In this document: positions 24,339 to 34,563 of the stretch, one piece after another
How the letters are laid out: every line of letters begins with the position of its first letter
How positions within the stretch are numbered: the first letter of the stretch is position 1
Source of the DNA: Burkholderia pyrrocinia
GTDB taxonomy: Bacteria; Pseudomonadota; Gammaproteobacteria; Burkholderiales; Burkholderiaceae
Assembly (NCBI RefSeq): GCF_018417535.1
Contig: NZ_CP070978.1
Span: forward strand, 124,001 to 188,000
Length of the DNA: 64,000 bases
Direction: 5' to 3'
Program-made: the position numbers and the translations under genes
Notes under the pieces: model-generated
Told to the model about the DNA's origin: nothing
What the model saw: the letters and a program-made list of their open reading frames with translations, nothing else
Databases searched by the model: none

Positions 24339-25739
24339 TTACGCGAACGCCTCTGTCGGCACGGCATCGCGCTTGACCTGCTCGATGTCGCGAAACTGCG
24401 CGGCCGGATGCTCGTCCGGCAGCCGTGCCGCGCCGCCGAACAGTTTCTCGCGCAGCGTGCCCGGCGCATAGCCGGTCGGATATACGCCACGCCGTTGCAG
24501 TTCCGGAACGAGGTAGCGCACGACATCCTCGAAGGTTTCGTGCGCGACCGCATACGCGAGATTGAAGCCGTCCACATCGGTCGCCGCGACCCATTCCTGC
24601 AGGATGTCCGCGACGGTCGCCGCCGAGCCGACGAACACCGGGCCCATCCCGCCGATGCCGCCCCAGGCCGCCAGTTCCTCGATCGTCCACGCGGTGTCGC
24701 CGCCCGACAGGTGCTCGACGGCCGACACGATCGCGTTCGTCTCGACGCGCCGGACGGGATCGGTCGGCGCGTACTGGCCGAAGTCGATGCCGGTCCAGCC
24801 GGACATGAACACCAGCGAGCCGTCGTACGACACGTAGCGGCGGTACTCGTCGAACTTGGCTTGCGCCTTCTCGTCGGTCTCGTCGACGATCACCGTGACG
24901 AGGTTGTAGATCAGCACCTTGCTCGCGTCGCGTCCAGCGGCGGCGGCCTGCGCGCGCACGTCGGCGACATAGCGGGCGAGCTGCGGGCGGGTCGGCGCGG
25001 CCACGAACACGCATTCGGCATGCTGCGCGGCGAATGCCTTGCCGGGGCCGGACGCGCCGGCCTGGAACAGCACCGGCGTGCGCTGCGGCGACGGTTCGCA
25101 CAGATGATAGCCGGGCACGTCGAAGAAGCGGCCCTTGTGGCCGATCTCGTGCACCTTCTCGGGATGCGTGAACACGCGGCCGTCGCGATCGCGCACCACC
25201 GCGCCGTCCTCCCAGCTTCCCTCGAACAGCTTGTACAGCACCTCGACGTACTCGGCCGCGACCGCATAGCGGTCGTCGTGCGTACGCAGCCCGTGATCGC
25301 CGACGTTCTTCGCGCCGCTTTCGAGGTAGGACGTGACGATATTCCACGCGAGCCGGCCCTTCGTGTGATGGTCGGCGGTCGACAGCCGGCGCGCGAACGT
25401 GTACGGATGCTCGAACGTCGTCGACGCGGTGATGCCGATGCCGAGATGCTCGGTCGCCATCGCGATCGGCGCGGCGAGCTGCAGCGGGTCGTTGACCGGG
25501 ATCTGCGCGGCTTGATGCAGCGCGTGATGGTTGCTGCCCTTGTAGACGTCGTAGTAGCCGATCACGTCCGCGATGAAGATCGCGTCGAAGATGCCGCGTT
25601 CGAGGATGCGGGCGAGGTCGGTCCAGTAATCGAGGTCCTTGTACTGCCACGAACGGTCGCGCGGATGCGCCCACAGCCCCGGCGACTGATGGCCGACGCA
25701 GTTCATCTCGAACGCGTTGAAGCGGATGGTCTTGCTCAT
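24339..25739 (-). CDS. FMN-dependent monooxygenase, NtaA/SnaA/DszA family
   Basis: A 466-residue class C flavin monooxygenase of the bacterial luciferase superfamily. Typical segments: FNAFEMNCVGHQSPGLWAHP, GSNHHALHQAAQIPVNDPLQ, the STTFEHPYTFARRLSTADHH core and RLAWNIVTS. DszA, NtaA and related enzymes use FMNH2 supplied by a separate reductase to cleave C-S or C-N bonds. Its start overlaps the stop of the SfnB-like gene upstream by four bases (ATGA), so the two are translationally coupled; together with the divergent second SfnB-like gene this points to sulfur scavenging from organosulfur compounds. No flavin reductase gene is in this cluster. Confidence 0.85.
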   Translation of the reverse strand: MSKTIRFNAFEMNCVGHQSPGLWAHPRDRSWQYKDLDYWTDLARILERGIFDAIFIADVIGYYDVYKGSNHHALHQAAQIPVNDPLQLAAPIAMATEHLGIGITASTTFEHPYTFARRLSTADHHTKGRLAWNIVTSYLESGAKNVGDHGLRTHDDRYAVAAEYVEVLYKLFEGSWEDGAVVRDRDGRVFTHPEKVHEIGHKGRFFDVPGYHLCEPSPQRTPVLFQAGASGPGKAFAAQHAECVFVAAPTRPQLARYVADVRAQAAAAGRDASKVLIYNLVTVIVDETDEKAQAKFDEYRRYVSYDGSLVFMSGWTGIDFGQYAPTDPVRRVETNAIVSAVEHLSGGDTAWTIEELAAWGGIGGMGPVFVGSAATVADILQEWVAATDVDGFNLAYAVAHETFEDVVRYLVPELQRRGVYPTGYAPGTLREKLFGGAARLPDEHPAAQFRDIEQVKRDAVPTEAFA

Positions 25740-26995
25740 TGAACGGCTCCCGTTTCCGTACTCGGGCTCGTGCCGTTGCCGACGCGCCAGACGAACGGCG
25801 GCGTGCGGCCGTTGATGACCCAGTCGCCGACGATCCTTGCCTTGTAGACGAGCGGATTGTGCGACGATACCGTGCGCGCGTTACGCCAGTGCCGGTCGAG
25901 CGCGGTCGTGCTGCGCGTCGCGGATGCGCCGAGCGCGTCGAACAGCCGCGTCGCCGCGCGCAGCACGAGTTCGGACACGACGAGCTGGCTTTGTGCCGAT
26001 TCGATCTCGGCCGCGACGTTCGCGTCGTGCTCGGCCTGTTCGTCGCTGCCGAAGCGGGTTTCGTAGGCGCGCTGAAGCGGCTGCGCGGCGCGCAGCGCGA
26101 GCGCGTCGGCCGCATAGGCCCACGATGCGATCTCGCCGATCACCTGCTGGAGCTGCGCATCGTCGCCCGCGCGCGCGGCGTTGCCGTGGCTGTATACGCG
26201 GGTGCGATTGCGCACGAGCGCACCCGCGTCGCGCACGATCGCATGGCCGATGCCCGCCAGCGTCGCGACGTGGAACAGTTGGTAGAACGCGGTCTGGTAT
26301 TTGAAGCGGCGCGCGAAGTCGATCACGTTGCGCGGCTCGACCGCCGCATCCTCGAAGCGCGTCGTACCGCTGCCGGTCGTCGTCTGGCCGAAGCCGTCCC
26401 AGTCGTCTTCGCGGATCACACCCGGCTGCGCGGTCGCGACGGCGACGATCACGTCGCTGCCGTCGTCCGCGCGCTGCGCGAACACGTCGATCCAGTCGGC
26501 GAACAGGCTGCCGGTGCTGTAGAACTTGCGGCCGTTCAGCACGAGCCGGCCGTGCTTCTCCGAGACCTTCGTGACGGTCTGGCCGAGCGGCACGTCGCCG
26601 GCTTCCGACCACGCATTGCCGACGAGCTGGCCGCTCGCGAAGCGATCGAGCCAGGTCTTGCGGTCCGCGCCCGGCGGCGCGTTCAGCCAGTCCTCGACGA
26701 ACGCGAAATGGCCGCGCAGCGCTTGCGGCAGGTTGGAATCGGCGGCGGCGAGCTCGATCAGCAGGCGAAACAGTTGCGGCAGCGATGCGCCATCGCCGCC
26801 GTCGCGCACCGGCAGACGGACCGCGCCGAAGCCGGCTGCCTTCAGCCAGCCGATCGCTTCGTGCGGCAATTCGCGGCGGCGTTCGCGTTCGGCGGTGCCG
26901 GCGGCGATGCGCTCGAAGATCGGCCGGAACCGGCTCGCGAGTGCGTCGTAGTCGGTTCCGGTGGACAGTTCGGTGTCTGCGTGCGATGAAGTCAT
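25736..26995 (-). CDS. SfnB/DszC-like acyl-CoA-dehydrogenase-fold flavin monooxygenase
   Basis: A 419-residue protein of the acyl-CoA dehydrogenase fold used by DszC and SfnB. Hallmarks: ERERRRELPHEAIGWLKAAG, GRKFYSTGSLFADWIDVFA and DRHWRNARTVSSHNPLVYKA, the last being the conserved C-terminal flavin-contact segment. The group oxidises sulfones or related organosulfur compounds with reduced flavin. The start at 26995 follows AGGAAC and yields the usual N-terminus; an upstream frame to 27067 is unlikely. First gene of a two-gene unit with the DszA-like monooxygenase, and divergent from another member of the same family. Confidence 0.82.
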   Translation of the reverse strand: MTSSHADTELSTGTDYDALASRFRPIFERIAAGTAERERRRELPHEAIGWLKAAGFGAVRLPVRDGGDGASLPQLFRLLIELAAADSNLPQALRGHFAFVEDWLNAPPGADRKTWLDRFASGQLVGNAWSEAGDVPLGQTVTKVSEKHGRLVLNGRKFYSTGSLFADWIDVFAQRADDGSDVIVAVATAQPGVIREDDWDGFGQTTTGSGTTRFEDAAVEPRNVIDFARRFKYQTAFYQLFHVATLAGIGHAIVRDAGALVRNRTRVYSHGNAARAGDDAQLQQVIGEIASWAYAADALALRAAQPLQRAYETRFGSDEQAEHDANVAAEIESAQSQLVVSELVLRAATRLFDALGASATRSTTALDRHWRNARTVSSHNPLVYKARIVGDWVINGRTPPFVWRVGNGTSPSTETGAVQ

Positions 26996-27288
26996 GCGGT
27001 GTTCCTCGAAGGGCGGGGCCGTTTGCACCGGGAGGCCAGTATAGGAAGCGCGGCGCGGATGTTCCAATAACGGATTCGCACATCGTTATCGTCGCCGCGC
27101 ATTACGCCGGCGATGTCGCGCCATCTCGACGATTTGACGTCGATTGCGCTGTTGTTGCGCGAGTCGTCGCACGCCCCCGCGGCGTGCCGTTTGTGATCCG
27201 AAGGAATATCGTTCTGCGAATCGCTCGGTTTGCCGGCCCGCGGCGCGCTGCTAGATTGAACGTTTCCGTCCATCAGCAGGAGCGCCCG

Positions 27289-28527
27289 ATGTCAGACACG
27301 AGCACCACGGTTCAGGAACGGCCGGCCGACACGCAGCCGCAAGCGGCCCGCGTGATCGCCGACGACGCGCAGGCCATCGCGGCGGCTCACGCGCTGGCGC
27401 AACGGCTCGCGGCAGGCGCGGCCGAACGCGATCGGGAGCGCCGGCTGCCGCGCGACGAGATCGAATGGTTCTCGCAGTCGGGGCTGTGGGCGATCACGGT
27501 GCCGAAGGCCTACGGCGGCGCGGGCGTGTCGCATGTGACGCTGACGGACGTGGTCAGGATCGTTGCGGCGGCCGATCCGTCGCTCGGGCAGTTGCCGCAG
27601 AACCATTTCGGGCTGGTCGACGTGATCACGCTGACCGGCACCGACGCGCAGAAGCGCCACTTCTTCTCGGAGATCCTGAGCGGCAAGCGCTTCGGCAACG
27701 GCTTTTCGGAGAAGGGCACGAAGCATGTGCTCGACCTGAAGACGCGCGTGCGGCGCGACGGCGACGACTATGTCGTCGACGGCACCAAGTTCTATTCGAC
27801 CGGCGCGCTGTTCGCGCACTACGTGCCGGTGCTGGGCCTTGACGACGATCGCCAGGCATGGCTTGCGTACATTCGCCAGCCGACGCCGGGGCTGGCCGTG
27901 ATCGACGACTGGTCGGGCTTCGGGCAGAGAACCACCGCGAGCGGCACCGTGGTGCTCGACAACGTGCGCGTGCCCGCTTCGCACGTGCTGCCGGCCCAGC
28001 GCGTGTCGGATCTGCCGACGCTCAACGGCCCGCTGTCGCAGATCATCCAGGCGGCGATCGATGCCGGCATCGCGAAGGCCGCGCTCGACGATACGCTGGC
28101 ATTCGTGCGCACACGCACGCGGCCGTGGGTCGACAGCGGGGTCGAGCGGGCAGCCGACGATCCGCTGACGATCCGCGAGATCGGCCATCTGCACATCCAG
28201 TTGCATGCGGCCGAAGCGCTGCTCGAACGCGCGGCGCGCGCGCTCGACGAAATCGCGGCGCGGGGCGACGTGACCGAGGACGATGTCGCGCGTGCGTCGG
28301 TCGCCGTCGGCGAGGCCAAGGTGCTGACGACCGAAATCGCGCTGCTCGCGAGCGAGAAGCTGTTCGAACTGGCCGGCACGCAGTCGACGCTGGCCGAGCA
28401 CAATCTCGACCGGCACTGGCGCAACGCGCGCACGCATACGCTGCACGATCCGGTGCGGTGGAAATATCACCTCGTCGGCAACTACTACCTGAACGGCGTG
28501 CGCCCCGCGCGGCATGCGTGGAACTGA
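27289..28527 (+). CDS. sfnB: SfnB-family sulfur acquisition oxidoreductase
   Basis: A 412-residue member of the same flavoprotein fold as the divergent neighbour, with ERDRERRLPRDEIEWFSQSG, QLPQNHFGLVDVI, GTKFYSTGALFAHYVPVLG and DRHWRNARTHTLHDPVRWKY. SfnB-type proteins act in growth on dimethylsulfone and sulfonates under sulfate limitation. The start at 27289 follows CAGCAGGAG at good spacing. The 293-base divergent region to 26995 must hold promoters for both units, but I found no clear sigma-54 -24/-12 element there. The two relatives differ enough to suggest different substrates or successive steps. Confidence 0.82.
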   Translation: MSDTSTTVQERPADTQPQAARVIADDAQAIAAAHALAQRLAAGAAERDRERRLPRDEIEWFSQSGLWAITVPKAYGGAGVSHVTLTDVVRIVAAADPSLGQLPQNHFGLVDVITLTGTDAQKRHFFSEILSGKRFGNGFSEKGTKHVLDLKTRVRRDGDDYVVDGTKFYSTGALFAHYVPVLGLDDDRQAWLAYIRQPTPGLAVIDDWSGFGQRTTASGTVVLDNVRVPASHVLPAQRVSDLPTLNGPLSQIIQAAIDAGIAKAALDDTLAFVRTRTRPWVDSGVERAADDPLTIREIGHLHIQLHAAEALLERAARALDEIAARGDVTEDDVARASVAVGEAKVLTTEIALLASEKLFELAGTQSTLAEHNLDRHWRNARTHTLHDPVRWKYHLVGNYYLNGVRPARHAWN

Positions 28528-28636
28528 TGCGCACGCGATCCGGTCGATGCGCGCATGGAGCGAAGACTGCGGGCCGGCAGATGACGCGGCGCCGGATGCC
28601 TGTCGTGCGGTTGCCTGATGCCTTATCGCCAGGGTG

Positions 28637-29569
28637 TCACTTCACGCACTCGAGCGCGTACTTCAAGCCCTGCCCGAGCAACCCGCGCCACACGTCCCAC
28701 GTATGTCCGCCGTCGACGATGCGCAGCTCGGCCGGGTTCTGCGCACGGCGCAGCTGCGTGTACAGCACGCTCGATTCCGCCTGGATCGTCAGGTCGTCGT
28801 CGCCGGCCGCGATGAACATCGGCACGCGCCAGCTACGCGCGAAATAGCCGCGCATCAGCGCCGGGTAGTTGAGCTCGTGCCATACGCGCGAGTCGAACTG
28901 CCGGTCGCCGAACACGCCGACATAGCGCGCGGCCGAATTGAGCGGCGGCTCGTTCGCATAGATCGCGGGGCTCAGCAGCATCGCGCCGCAGAACAGGCCG
29001 GGTTCGAGCAGCGAGAAGCGCAGCGCGCCGAAACCGCCCATCGATACGCCGCCGATTGCGCGGCCCGCGCGCTGGTTCGACACTGCGAAGTGCGCTTCGA
29101 CTTCGGGCAGCAGGTCGTTGAGGAACGCGCTCTGCATCTTCTCCTTGCGATCGACGTACCAGTCGGTGCCGCCCTGCGGCATCACGATCACGACGGGCGG
29201 AATCTCGCGGCGCTCGATCAGCGTGTCGGCGGTGGCCTGCAGCCGGCCCTGCGTGATCCAGTCGTTCGCATTGCCGGCATTGCCGTGCAGCAGGTACATC
29301 ACCGGGTAGCGCGCGCCTTCCGGGTTGTAGCCGGGCGGCAAGTAGACCGTGTACGACCAGTCGCGCTTCAGCGAGGCCGACCGGAACGTGCGCAGCACGA
29401 CGCTGCTGCCCGGATTGACCGGCGGTTCCTGGGCGGCCGGCATGACCGGCGCGGCCTGGGTGGCGGGCGGCGATACGGGCGTTACCGTCGGCGCGGCCGG
29501 TGTGGCGCGGGCGGTGGCGATGGAGCCGGCGATCAGGGCGACGGCGAACGGAAGGGCGAGTCGGCGCAT
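28637..29569 (-). CDS. Exported esterase (esterase D/mycolyltransferase-like alpha/beta hydrolase)
   Basis: A 310-residue secreted hydrolase. A signal peptide (MRRLALPFAVALIAGSIA then TARA) and a Pro/Ala-rich linker precede the catalytic domain. The oxyanion region is VMYLLHGNAGNANDW, the nucleophile elbow is GGVSMGGFGALR with Ser as catalyst, and the histidine is in VDGGHTWDVWRG. The arrangement matches the esterase D/Fes-like family, which hydrolyses acyl or feruloyl esters. It lies 61 bases from the end of the OpgC-like gene on the same strand, so the two may be co-transcribed. Confidence 0.83.
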   Translation of the reverse strand: MRRLALPFAVALIAGSIATARATPAAPTVTPVSPPATQAAPVMPAAQEPPVNPGSSVVLRTFRSASLKRDWSYTVYLPPGYNPEGARYPVMYLLHGNAGNANDWITQGRLQATADTLIERREIPPVVIVMPQGGTDWYVDRKEKMQSAFLNDLLPEVEAHFAVSNQRAGRAIGGVSMGGFGALRFSLLEPGLFCGAMLLSPAIYANEPPLNSAARYVGVFGDRQFDSRVWHELNYPALMRGYFARSWRVPMFIAAGDDDLTIQAESSVLYTQLRRAQNPAELRIVDGGHTWDVWRGLLGQGLKYALECVK

Positions 29570-29630
29570 GGCGAAGCGTTTCAGGAGAGGCGCCGGCTAT
29601 CGTAGCAGCGGCGCATGACGGCGCGGCGCG

Positions 29631-30728
29631 TCATCGCCGCGAACGGAACGGCAGCCGCGCGACGAGCGGCCCGTAGAGTTTGGCGACGAGATACAGCAGG
29701 CCGATCGCGACGGCATCGGCGGCCAGGCCGAGCGGCACGTCGAGATAGCCTTCGGTCGCCTGGTAAAGCAGCGAATCGACCGCGAGCGAGATGCCGGTGC
29801 CCGCGACGAAGCACAGCAGCCCCTGCCGGCCGATCGTGCCGATCCACGGCATCGCGTGCGCGACCTTCTTCATCCAGCCGAGGTGCACGAGCTTGGCCGC
29901 GAGCCACGCGATCGCGAGGAAGTTCACGAGCCGCAGCGCGCCGAGGTTCTGCTTGATCGACGGATCGGTCGGGAACGGCTCGATGCGCAGCCGGTAGTAC
30001 GCGCCGGCTGCGACGATCGCGAGCGAGACGGCCGTCAGCAGCCAGCCCTGCGGCTTGGGTGCGAGCGTCTGGTAAACAGGCTGGCAGCGCGCGATCACGC
30101 CGAGCACGAACAGGAACTGCCACGCGAACGGATTGAAGTCCCACGGCGCGCCTTCGACAGTCGGCAGGAAACGCGCAACGTGCGGCGCCGCGTACCACAT
30201 CGATCCGCTGAACGCGAGCATCAGCCATGGCTGCGTGCGCGTGAGCGGCAGCGCGAGCGGGACGAGCAGCGCGAAGAACGCATACATCGGCAACACCGAC
30301 GCGAGGTAGGGCTGGCGGCGGAACAGCAGGATGTCGCGCAGCGCGGCGAGCGGCTTGTGGAGCAGGCCGTCGAGGTCGTTGGTCGGCATGTTCGGGCCGT
30401 CGATCGCGAACGCGTTCAGCGCGGCCGTGATCAGCAGCATCAGGCCGGCCGTCACGAGGAACGCGCGGTAGATCTCGAATGCGCGCCGGATGAAGCGCTG
30501 GCGCGCGGCGGCCTCGTCGTGCCGCTCGGCGAGCGAGTTGTACGCGATCGCGGTCGCGAAGCCGCCGAGGAATACGAATACCTCGGCCGCGTCGCACAGC
30601 GCGTACGCGTGCAGCGTCACGCGCGACAGGATGCTGCCGCCGATGTGGTCGACGACGATGACGAGCAGCACGAGGCCGCGGAAGAAATCGAGTTCGGCGT
30701 AGCGGCCGGCCCGGGCCGGCGCGGTCAT
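29631..30728 (-). CDS. opgC: OpgC-family membrane acyltransferase
   Basis: A 365-residue integral membrane protein with about ten helices. It opens with RYAELDFFRGLVLLVIVVDHIGGS, the signature of OpgC proteins, which add succinyl groups to periplasmic glucans. Other family segments are FVFLGGFATAIAYNSLA and FNPFAWQFLFVLGV. The start at 30728 gives this conventional N-terminus; an ATG at 30779 would add 17 residues of Arg/Pro-rich sequence. Osmoregulated glucan synthesis genes are not adjacent, so the modified glycan is inferred from family. The downstream exported esterase could act on the same acyl groups. Confidence 0.82.
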   Translation of the reverse strand: MTAPARAGRYAELDFFRGLVLLVIVVDHIGGSILSRVTLHAYALCDAAEVFVFLGGFATAIAYNSLAERHDEAAARQRFIRRAFEIYRAFLVTAGLMLLITAALNAFAIDGPNMPTNDLDGLLHKPLAALRDILLFRRQPYLASVLPMYAFFALLVPLALPLTRTQPWLMLAFSGSMWYAAPHVARFLPTVEGAPWDFNPFAWQFLFVLGVIARCQPVYQTLAPKPQGWLLTAVSLAIVAAGAYYRLRIEPFPTDPSIKQNLGALRLVNFLAIAWLAAKLVHLGWMKKVAHAMPWIGTIGRQGLLCFVAGTGISLAVDSLLYQATEGYLDVPLGLAADAVAIGLLYLVAKLYGPLVARLPFRSRR

Positions 30729-31110
30729 CGGACCGCGTCCCGGCGCGGGCCGCGTGCGCGGCCGGCACATGCCGCGCATGAATCGGGGTGAAGCATGACT
30801 TCGTGAAGAAATGGCGAACGGATGCGCATTGTGCCACCGATGCGACGCCTGCCGGGTTTACGCGGATGGCGAGCCGGCCCGCCGCTGCCGATAAGCCCGG
30901 TCAGGCTCTGTGCGCAACGGGGCAGTTGGGAGAGCGCAACGCTTTGCGCGCGGTTTCCTTACCCCGATGGACGGACGGTTTGCGACGTGACACCATTTTG
31001 TCCTCACGCGGCCGCACGACCGCGTCGTCCGCCCTGCGGGCCACACATAAAACAGACCAAACAATCGCCGGGCGCTTGGCCTGCCCGGCCCTCGGCTCCG
31101 GAGAACCGTC

Positions 31111-32265
31111 ATGAAGAAGCACGTCATTTTTGCCGCCGCGCTCGCCGCTTTCGCCGCGCCGGCCTTTGCCCAGAACAGCGTGACGCTGTACGGCCTGATC
31201 GACGAGGGCTTCAATTACACGAACAACGTGAACGTCAATGGGGTCGGAAAGACGAATTACCAGCTCGCGAGCGGTTATGCACAGGGCAGCCGCTGGGGCC
31301 TGAAGGGCACCGAGGATCTCGGCGGCGGGCTCAAGGCGATCTTCACGCTGGAGAACGGTTTTGACGTGAACAACGGCCGGCTCGGCCAGGGCGGCCGCAT
31401 GTTCGGCCGCCAGGCGTTCGTCGGGCTGAGCGAGTCGCGTTTCGGCACGCTGACCTTCGGCCGCCAGTACGATTCCGTCGTCGACTATCTCGCGCCGCTG
31501 ACCGCGAACGGCAACTGGGGCGGCACGCTGTTCTCGCACCCGTTCGACAACGACAACACGGACAATTCGTTCCGCGTCAACAACACGGTCAAGTACGCGA
31601 GCGCCGACTGGAACGGCCTGACGTTCGGCGGCACGTACAGCTTCAGCAACAGCACCGGTTTCTCGAACAACCGCCAGTACAGCATCGGCGCGCAGTATTC
31701 GCTGGCCGGGCTGCAGGTCGCGGCCGCGTACCTGCAGGCGAACAACCCGGGCGTCGGCAGCGCGGGCGCGATCTCGGCCGACGACGCGAACTTCGTCGCC
31801 GACCGCCTGCGCATCTTCGGCGGCGGCGTCAACTACACGTTCGGCCCGGCAACGGTCGGCTTCGTCTACACGAAGACGGACGTGAAGAACCCGGTGTCGA
31901 CCGTCTACCTGCCGGCGTCGACGTTCGCCGGCCTCGGGCTGACCGCGACGAAGTTCCAGAACTTCGAAATCAACGGCAAGTACCAGCTCACGCCCGATTT
32001 CTATCTCGGCGCGCAGTACGTGTACACGGACGGCAAGTTCGATGCCGCGGCCGGTTCGTTCAAGCCGAAGTACCACACGGTCGGCCTGATGGCCGACTAC
32101 AGCCTGTCGAAGCGCACCGACGTCTATCTGCAGGGCGCGTGGCAGAAGGTCGGCGGCGACAAGACCGGTACGGCGGCCGACGGCGGCTACGTCGTCGGGA
32201 CGGACGGCCCGTCGTCGTCGTCGAACCAGTTCGCGGTGCGCGCCGCGATCCGCCACAAGTTCTGA
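31111..32265 (+). CDS. Gram-negative general porin (OpcP-type)
   Basis: A 384-residue outer-membrane porin with a clear signal peptide (MKKHVIFAAALAAFAAPAFA) and mature start QNSVTLYGLIDEGFNYTNN. The WGLKGTEDLGGGLKAIFTLE, FGRQAFVGL and SLSKRTDVYLQGAWQKV segments and the terminal RHKF are the family's conserved strands. It should form a trimeric diffusion channel. It stands alone: the upstream stretch 30780-31110 has no gene and presumably holds the promoter. It converges with the LysR gene, and GC-rich inverted repeats without a T-run lie between them. Confidence 0.92.
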   Translation: MKKHVIFAAALAAFAAPAFAQNSVTLYGLIDEGFNYTNNVNVNGVGKTNYQLASGYAQGSRWGLKGTEDLGGGLKAIFTLENGFDVNNGRLGQGGRMFGRQAFVGLSESRFGTLTFGRQYDSVVDYLAPLTANGNWGGTLFSHPFDNDNTDNSFRVNNTVKYASADWNGLTFGGTYSFSNSTGFSNNRQYSIGAQYSLAGLQVAAAYLQANNPGVGSAGAISADDANFVADRLRIFGGGVNYTFGPATVGFVYTKTDVKNPVSTVYLPASTFAGLGLTATKFQNFEINGKYQLTPDFYLGAQYVYTDGKFDAAAGSFKPKYHTVGLMADYSLSKRTDVYLQGAWQKVGGDKTGTAADGGYVVGTDGPSSSSNQFAVRAAIRHKF

Positions 32266-32304
32266 CCGGGCGGCGGCCGGGGCCGAGCGCCCCGGCGGCG
32301 GTCG

Positions 32305-33216
32305 TCAGTCCGGCTGGCGCGTGCCGCCGAGCGTGGCCGCGAGCCAGTCGACGAAGATCCGCACGCGCGGCGCGAGATGCCGTCCGTGCGGGAACACCAC
32401 CGACACGGGCAGCGGCTCGGCATGCCATTCCGGCAGCACCTCGACCAGCGAGCCGTCGGCGAGCAGCGGCGCGAGCCCGTCGCGTGGCGCCTGGATCAGC
32501 CCGAGGCCCGCGAGACAGCACGCGAGATACGCCTGCGAGCTGTTGACCGACACGATGCTTTGCATCTTCACCGTGTGCAGTTCGCCCGAATCCATGTCCG
32601 CATATTCCCAATCCAGTTCGCGGCCCGTGCGGCTCGAGAAATAGCCGACCGCGACGTGGTCGGGCAGCTCGTCCGGCGATCTCGGCGTGCCGTGGCGCGC
32701 GAGATACGCGGGCGACGCGCAGTTGATCTGCGCCATCTCGCCGATGCGCCGCGCGACGAGCGACGTGTCGGACAGCACGCCGACCCGCACCGCACAGTCG
32801 ATGCCGTCGGAGACGAGATCGACGAAGCGGTCGGTCGTGCTGATCGCGACGCGCAGGTCGGGGTAGCGCGCGTGAAAATCCGGCAGCGCCGGGATCACCT
32901 GGTTCAGCGCGAAGCGCTCGGGCAGGTCGACACGGATCACGCCGCGCGGCGACGCGCGGGCGTCCTCGAACAGCGATTCCGCATCGTCGAGATCGGCCAG
33001 CAACTGCACGCAGCGCTCGTAGTAGGTCGCGCCTTCGGCGGTCAGCGCGACGCGCCGCGTCGTGCGTTGCAGCAGGCGGATATTCAGGTGCCTTTCCAGA
33101 TACTGGACGGCGTTGCTGACCGTCGGGCGCGGCAGTTGCAGTTGCTCGGCCGCTTTCGTGAAGCTGCCGAGATGGGCGACGCGCGCGAAGATGCGCATTG
33201 CTTGCAAATGGTCCAT
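32305..33216 (-). CDS. LysR-family regulator (CrgA/DhcR-like group)
   Basis: A 303-residue regulator starting [22 protein letters not shown], with helix-turn-helix [22 protein letters not shown] and the [20 protein letters not shown] extension typical of the large CrgA-like LysR group. Divergent from the aldo-keto reductase 141 bases away, which is therefore its probable target; many members of this group control aldehyde-reducing or quinone-reducing enzymes. No convincing LysR box was identified in the short intergenic region. Confidence 0.88.
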   Translation of the reverse strand: MDHLQAMRIFARVAHLGSFTKAAEQLQLPRPTVSNAVQYLERHLNIRLLQRTTRRVALTAEGATYYERCVQLLADLDDAESLFEDARASPRGVIRVDLPERFALNQVIPALPDFHARYPDLRVAISTTDRFVDLVSDGIDCAVRVGVLSDTSLVARRIGEMAQINCASPAYLARHGTPRSPDELPDHVAVGYFSSRTGRELDWEYADMDSGELHTVKMQSIVSVNSSQAYLACCLAGLGLIQAPRDGLAPLLADGSLVEVLPEWHAEPLPVSVVFPHGRHLAPRVRIFVDWLAATLGGTRQPD

Positions 33217-33357
33217 GCGGGGCGGGAGCGTTGGCGGGTGGGAACAGGCTCCATTGTTAATCAGCGTCGAATGGTTTGGTGGAGCGTTTCGCGTTTATCG
33301 CGCGCGGCGATGCGCCGACAATCCGGTCCATCCACTCACCACTGGAAGGAAACGGAC

Positions 33358-34374
33358 ATGGACACGCGTCGACTGGGCCGCACGGGCCCGCAGGTTTCGG
33401 CGATCGCGCTCGGCTGCATGGGGATGTCGGATTTCTACGGGCCGGCCGACCGCGACGAAAGTATCGCGACGCTGCACGCGGCGCTCGACAACGGGATCAC
33501 GATGTTCGACACCGGCGATTTCTACGGGATGGGCGACAACGAGATGCTGATCCGCGACGCACTGCGCGGCCGGGCACGCGACCAGGTGCTGATCAGCGTG
33601 AAGTTCGGCGCGCTGCGCGATCCGGCCGGCGGGTTTGCCGGCTACGACGCGCGGCCCGACGCGATCCGGAACTTCGTCGCGTATTCGCTGAAGCGGCTCG
33701 GCACCGACCATATCGACATCTACCGGCCGGCGCGCGTCGATCCGGCGGTGCCGATCGAGGAGACGGTCGGCGCGATCGCCGATCTCGTGAAGGCCGGGTA
33801 CGTGCGCCACATCGGATTGTCGGAAGCCGGCGCCGACACGATCCGCCGCGCGGCGGCCGTCGCGCCGATCTCCGACCTGCAGATCGAATACTCGCTGCTG
33901 TCGCGCGGCATCGAGGCCGGGATCCTGCCTGCGTGCCGCGAGCTCGGCATCGGCGTGACGGCCTACGGCGTGCTGTCGCGCGGGCTGCTCGGCGGGCGCT
34001 GGAGCACCGCGCGACAGGGCGAACGCGATTTCCGCGCGGCCAGCCCGCGCTTCCAGGGCGAGAACCTCGCGCATAATCTCGCGCTCGTCGACGCGCTGCG
34101 CGCGATCGCCGACGAGAAGGGCAGCAATCCGGCCCAGGTCGCGATCGCGTGGGTACTGTCGCGCGGCGCCGACATCGTGCCGCTGATCGGCGCGCGCAAG
34201 CGCACGCAACTGCAGGACGCATTGCGTGCGCCTGAATTGCAACTAACGGTCAATGATCTCGCACGCATCGAAGCGGCGGTTCCCGCCGGGGCGGCTGCCG
34301 GCGAGCGCTATCCGGCCGCGCAGATGGCGCACCTCGACAGCGAGCAGGGCCGAGGGCCGGCACACGGCGCGTGA
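33358..34374 (+). CDS. Aldo/keto reductase lacking the catalytic histidine
   Basis: A 338-residue TIM-barrel NADPH-dependent reductase. D51 and Y56 (MFDTGDFYG) and K82 (ISVKFGA) of the tetrad are present, but the fourth residue, normally His in YxxHRVDP, is Ala at 125 ([11 protein letters not shown]). Cofactor residues in [12 protein letters not shown] remain. A similar change is found in a recognised subset of bacterial members, so the enzyme may still work with altered kinetics or substrate. The start at 33358 follows GGAAGGAAAC. Divergent LysR gene upstream is the likely regulator. The protein ends in a GC-rich, poorly conserved tail. Confidence 0.85.
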   Translation: MDTRRLGRTGPQVSAIALGCMGMSDFYGPADRDESIATLHAALDNGITMFDTGDFYGMGDNEMLIRDALRGRARDQVLISVKFGALRDPAGGFAGYDARPDAIRNFVAYSLKRLGTDHIDIYRPARVDPAVPIEETVGAIADLVKAGYVRHIGLSEAGADTIRRAAAVAPISDLQIEYSLLSRGIEAGILPACRELGIGVTAYGVLSRGLLGGRWSTARQGERDFRAASPRFQGENLAHNLALVDALRAIADEKGSNPAQVAIAWVLSRGADIVPLIGARKRTQLQDALRAPELQLTVNDLARIEAAVPAGAAAGERYPAAQMAHLDSEQGRGPAHGA

Positions 34375-34563
34375 ATGGCATGGGCGGCACGCTGGCCGGC
34401 CCGTGCGGCGGCCGCCGGGGCGCGCCCCCGCCGGGCGTCCGCTTACGTGCGGTGTCAGCGGCCCGCCCGACAGGCCCTAGCCAGCCTCAGGCAAAACCAG
34501 ATGGCGGGCGGAGTGGCAGGGGTTCACCATCGGCGCCGTACTCAACCGGACGGAACGCCCTCC

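Noticed and set aside
26996..27288. Sigma-54 promoter for the sulfur-scavenging genes
   Set aside because: The nearest match, on the minus strand near 27015-27030, has GG and GC one base too close together for a -24/-12 element.
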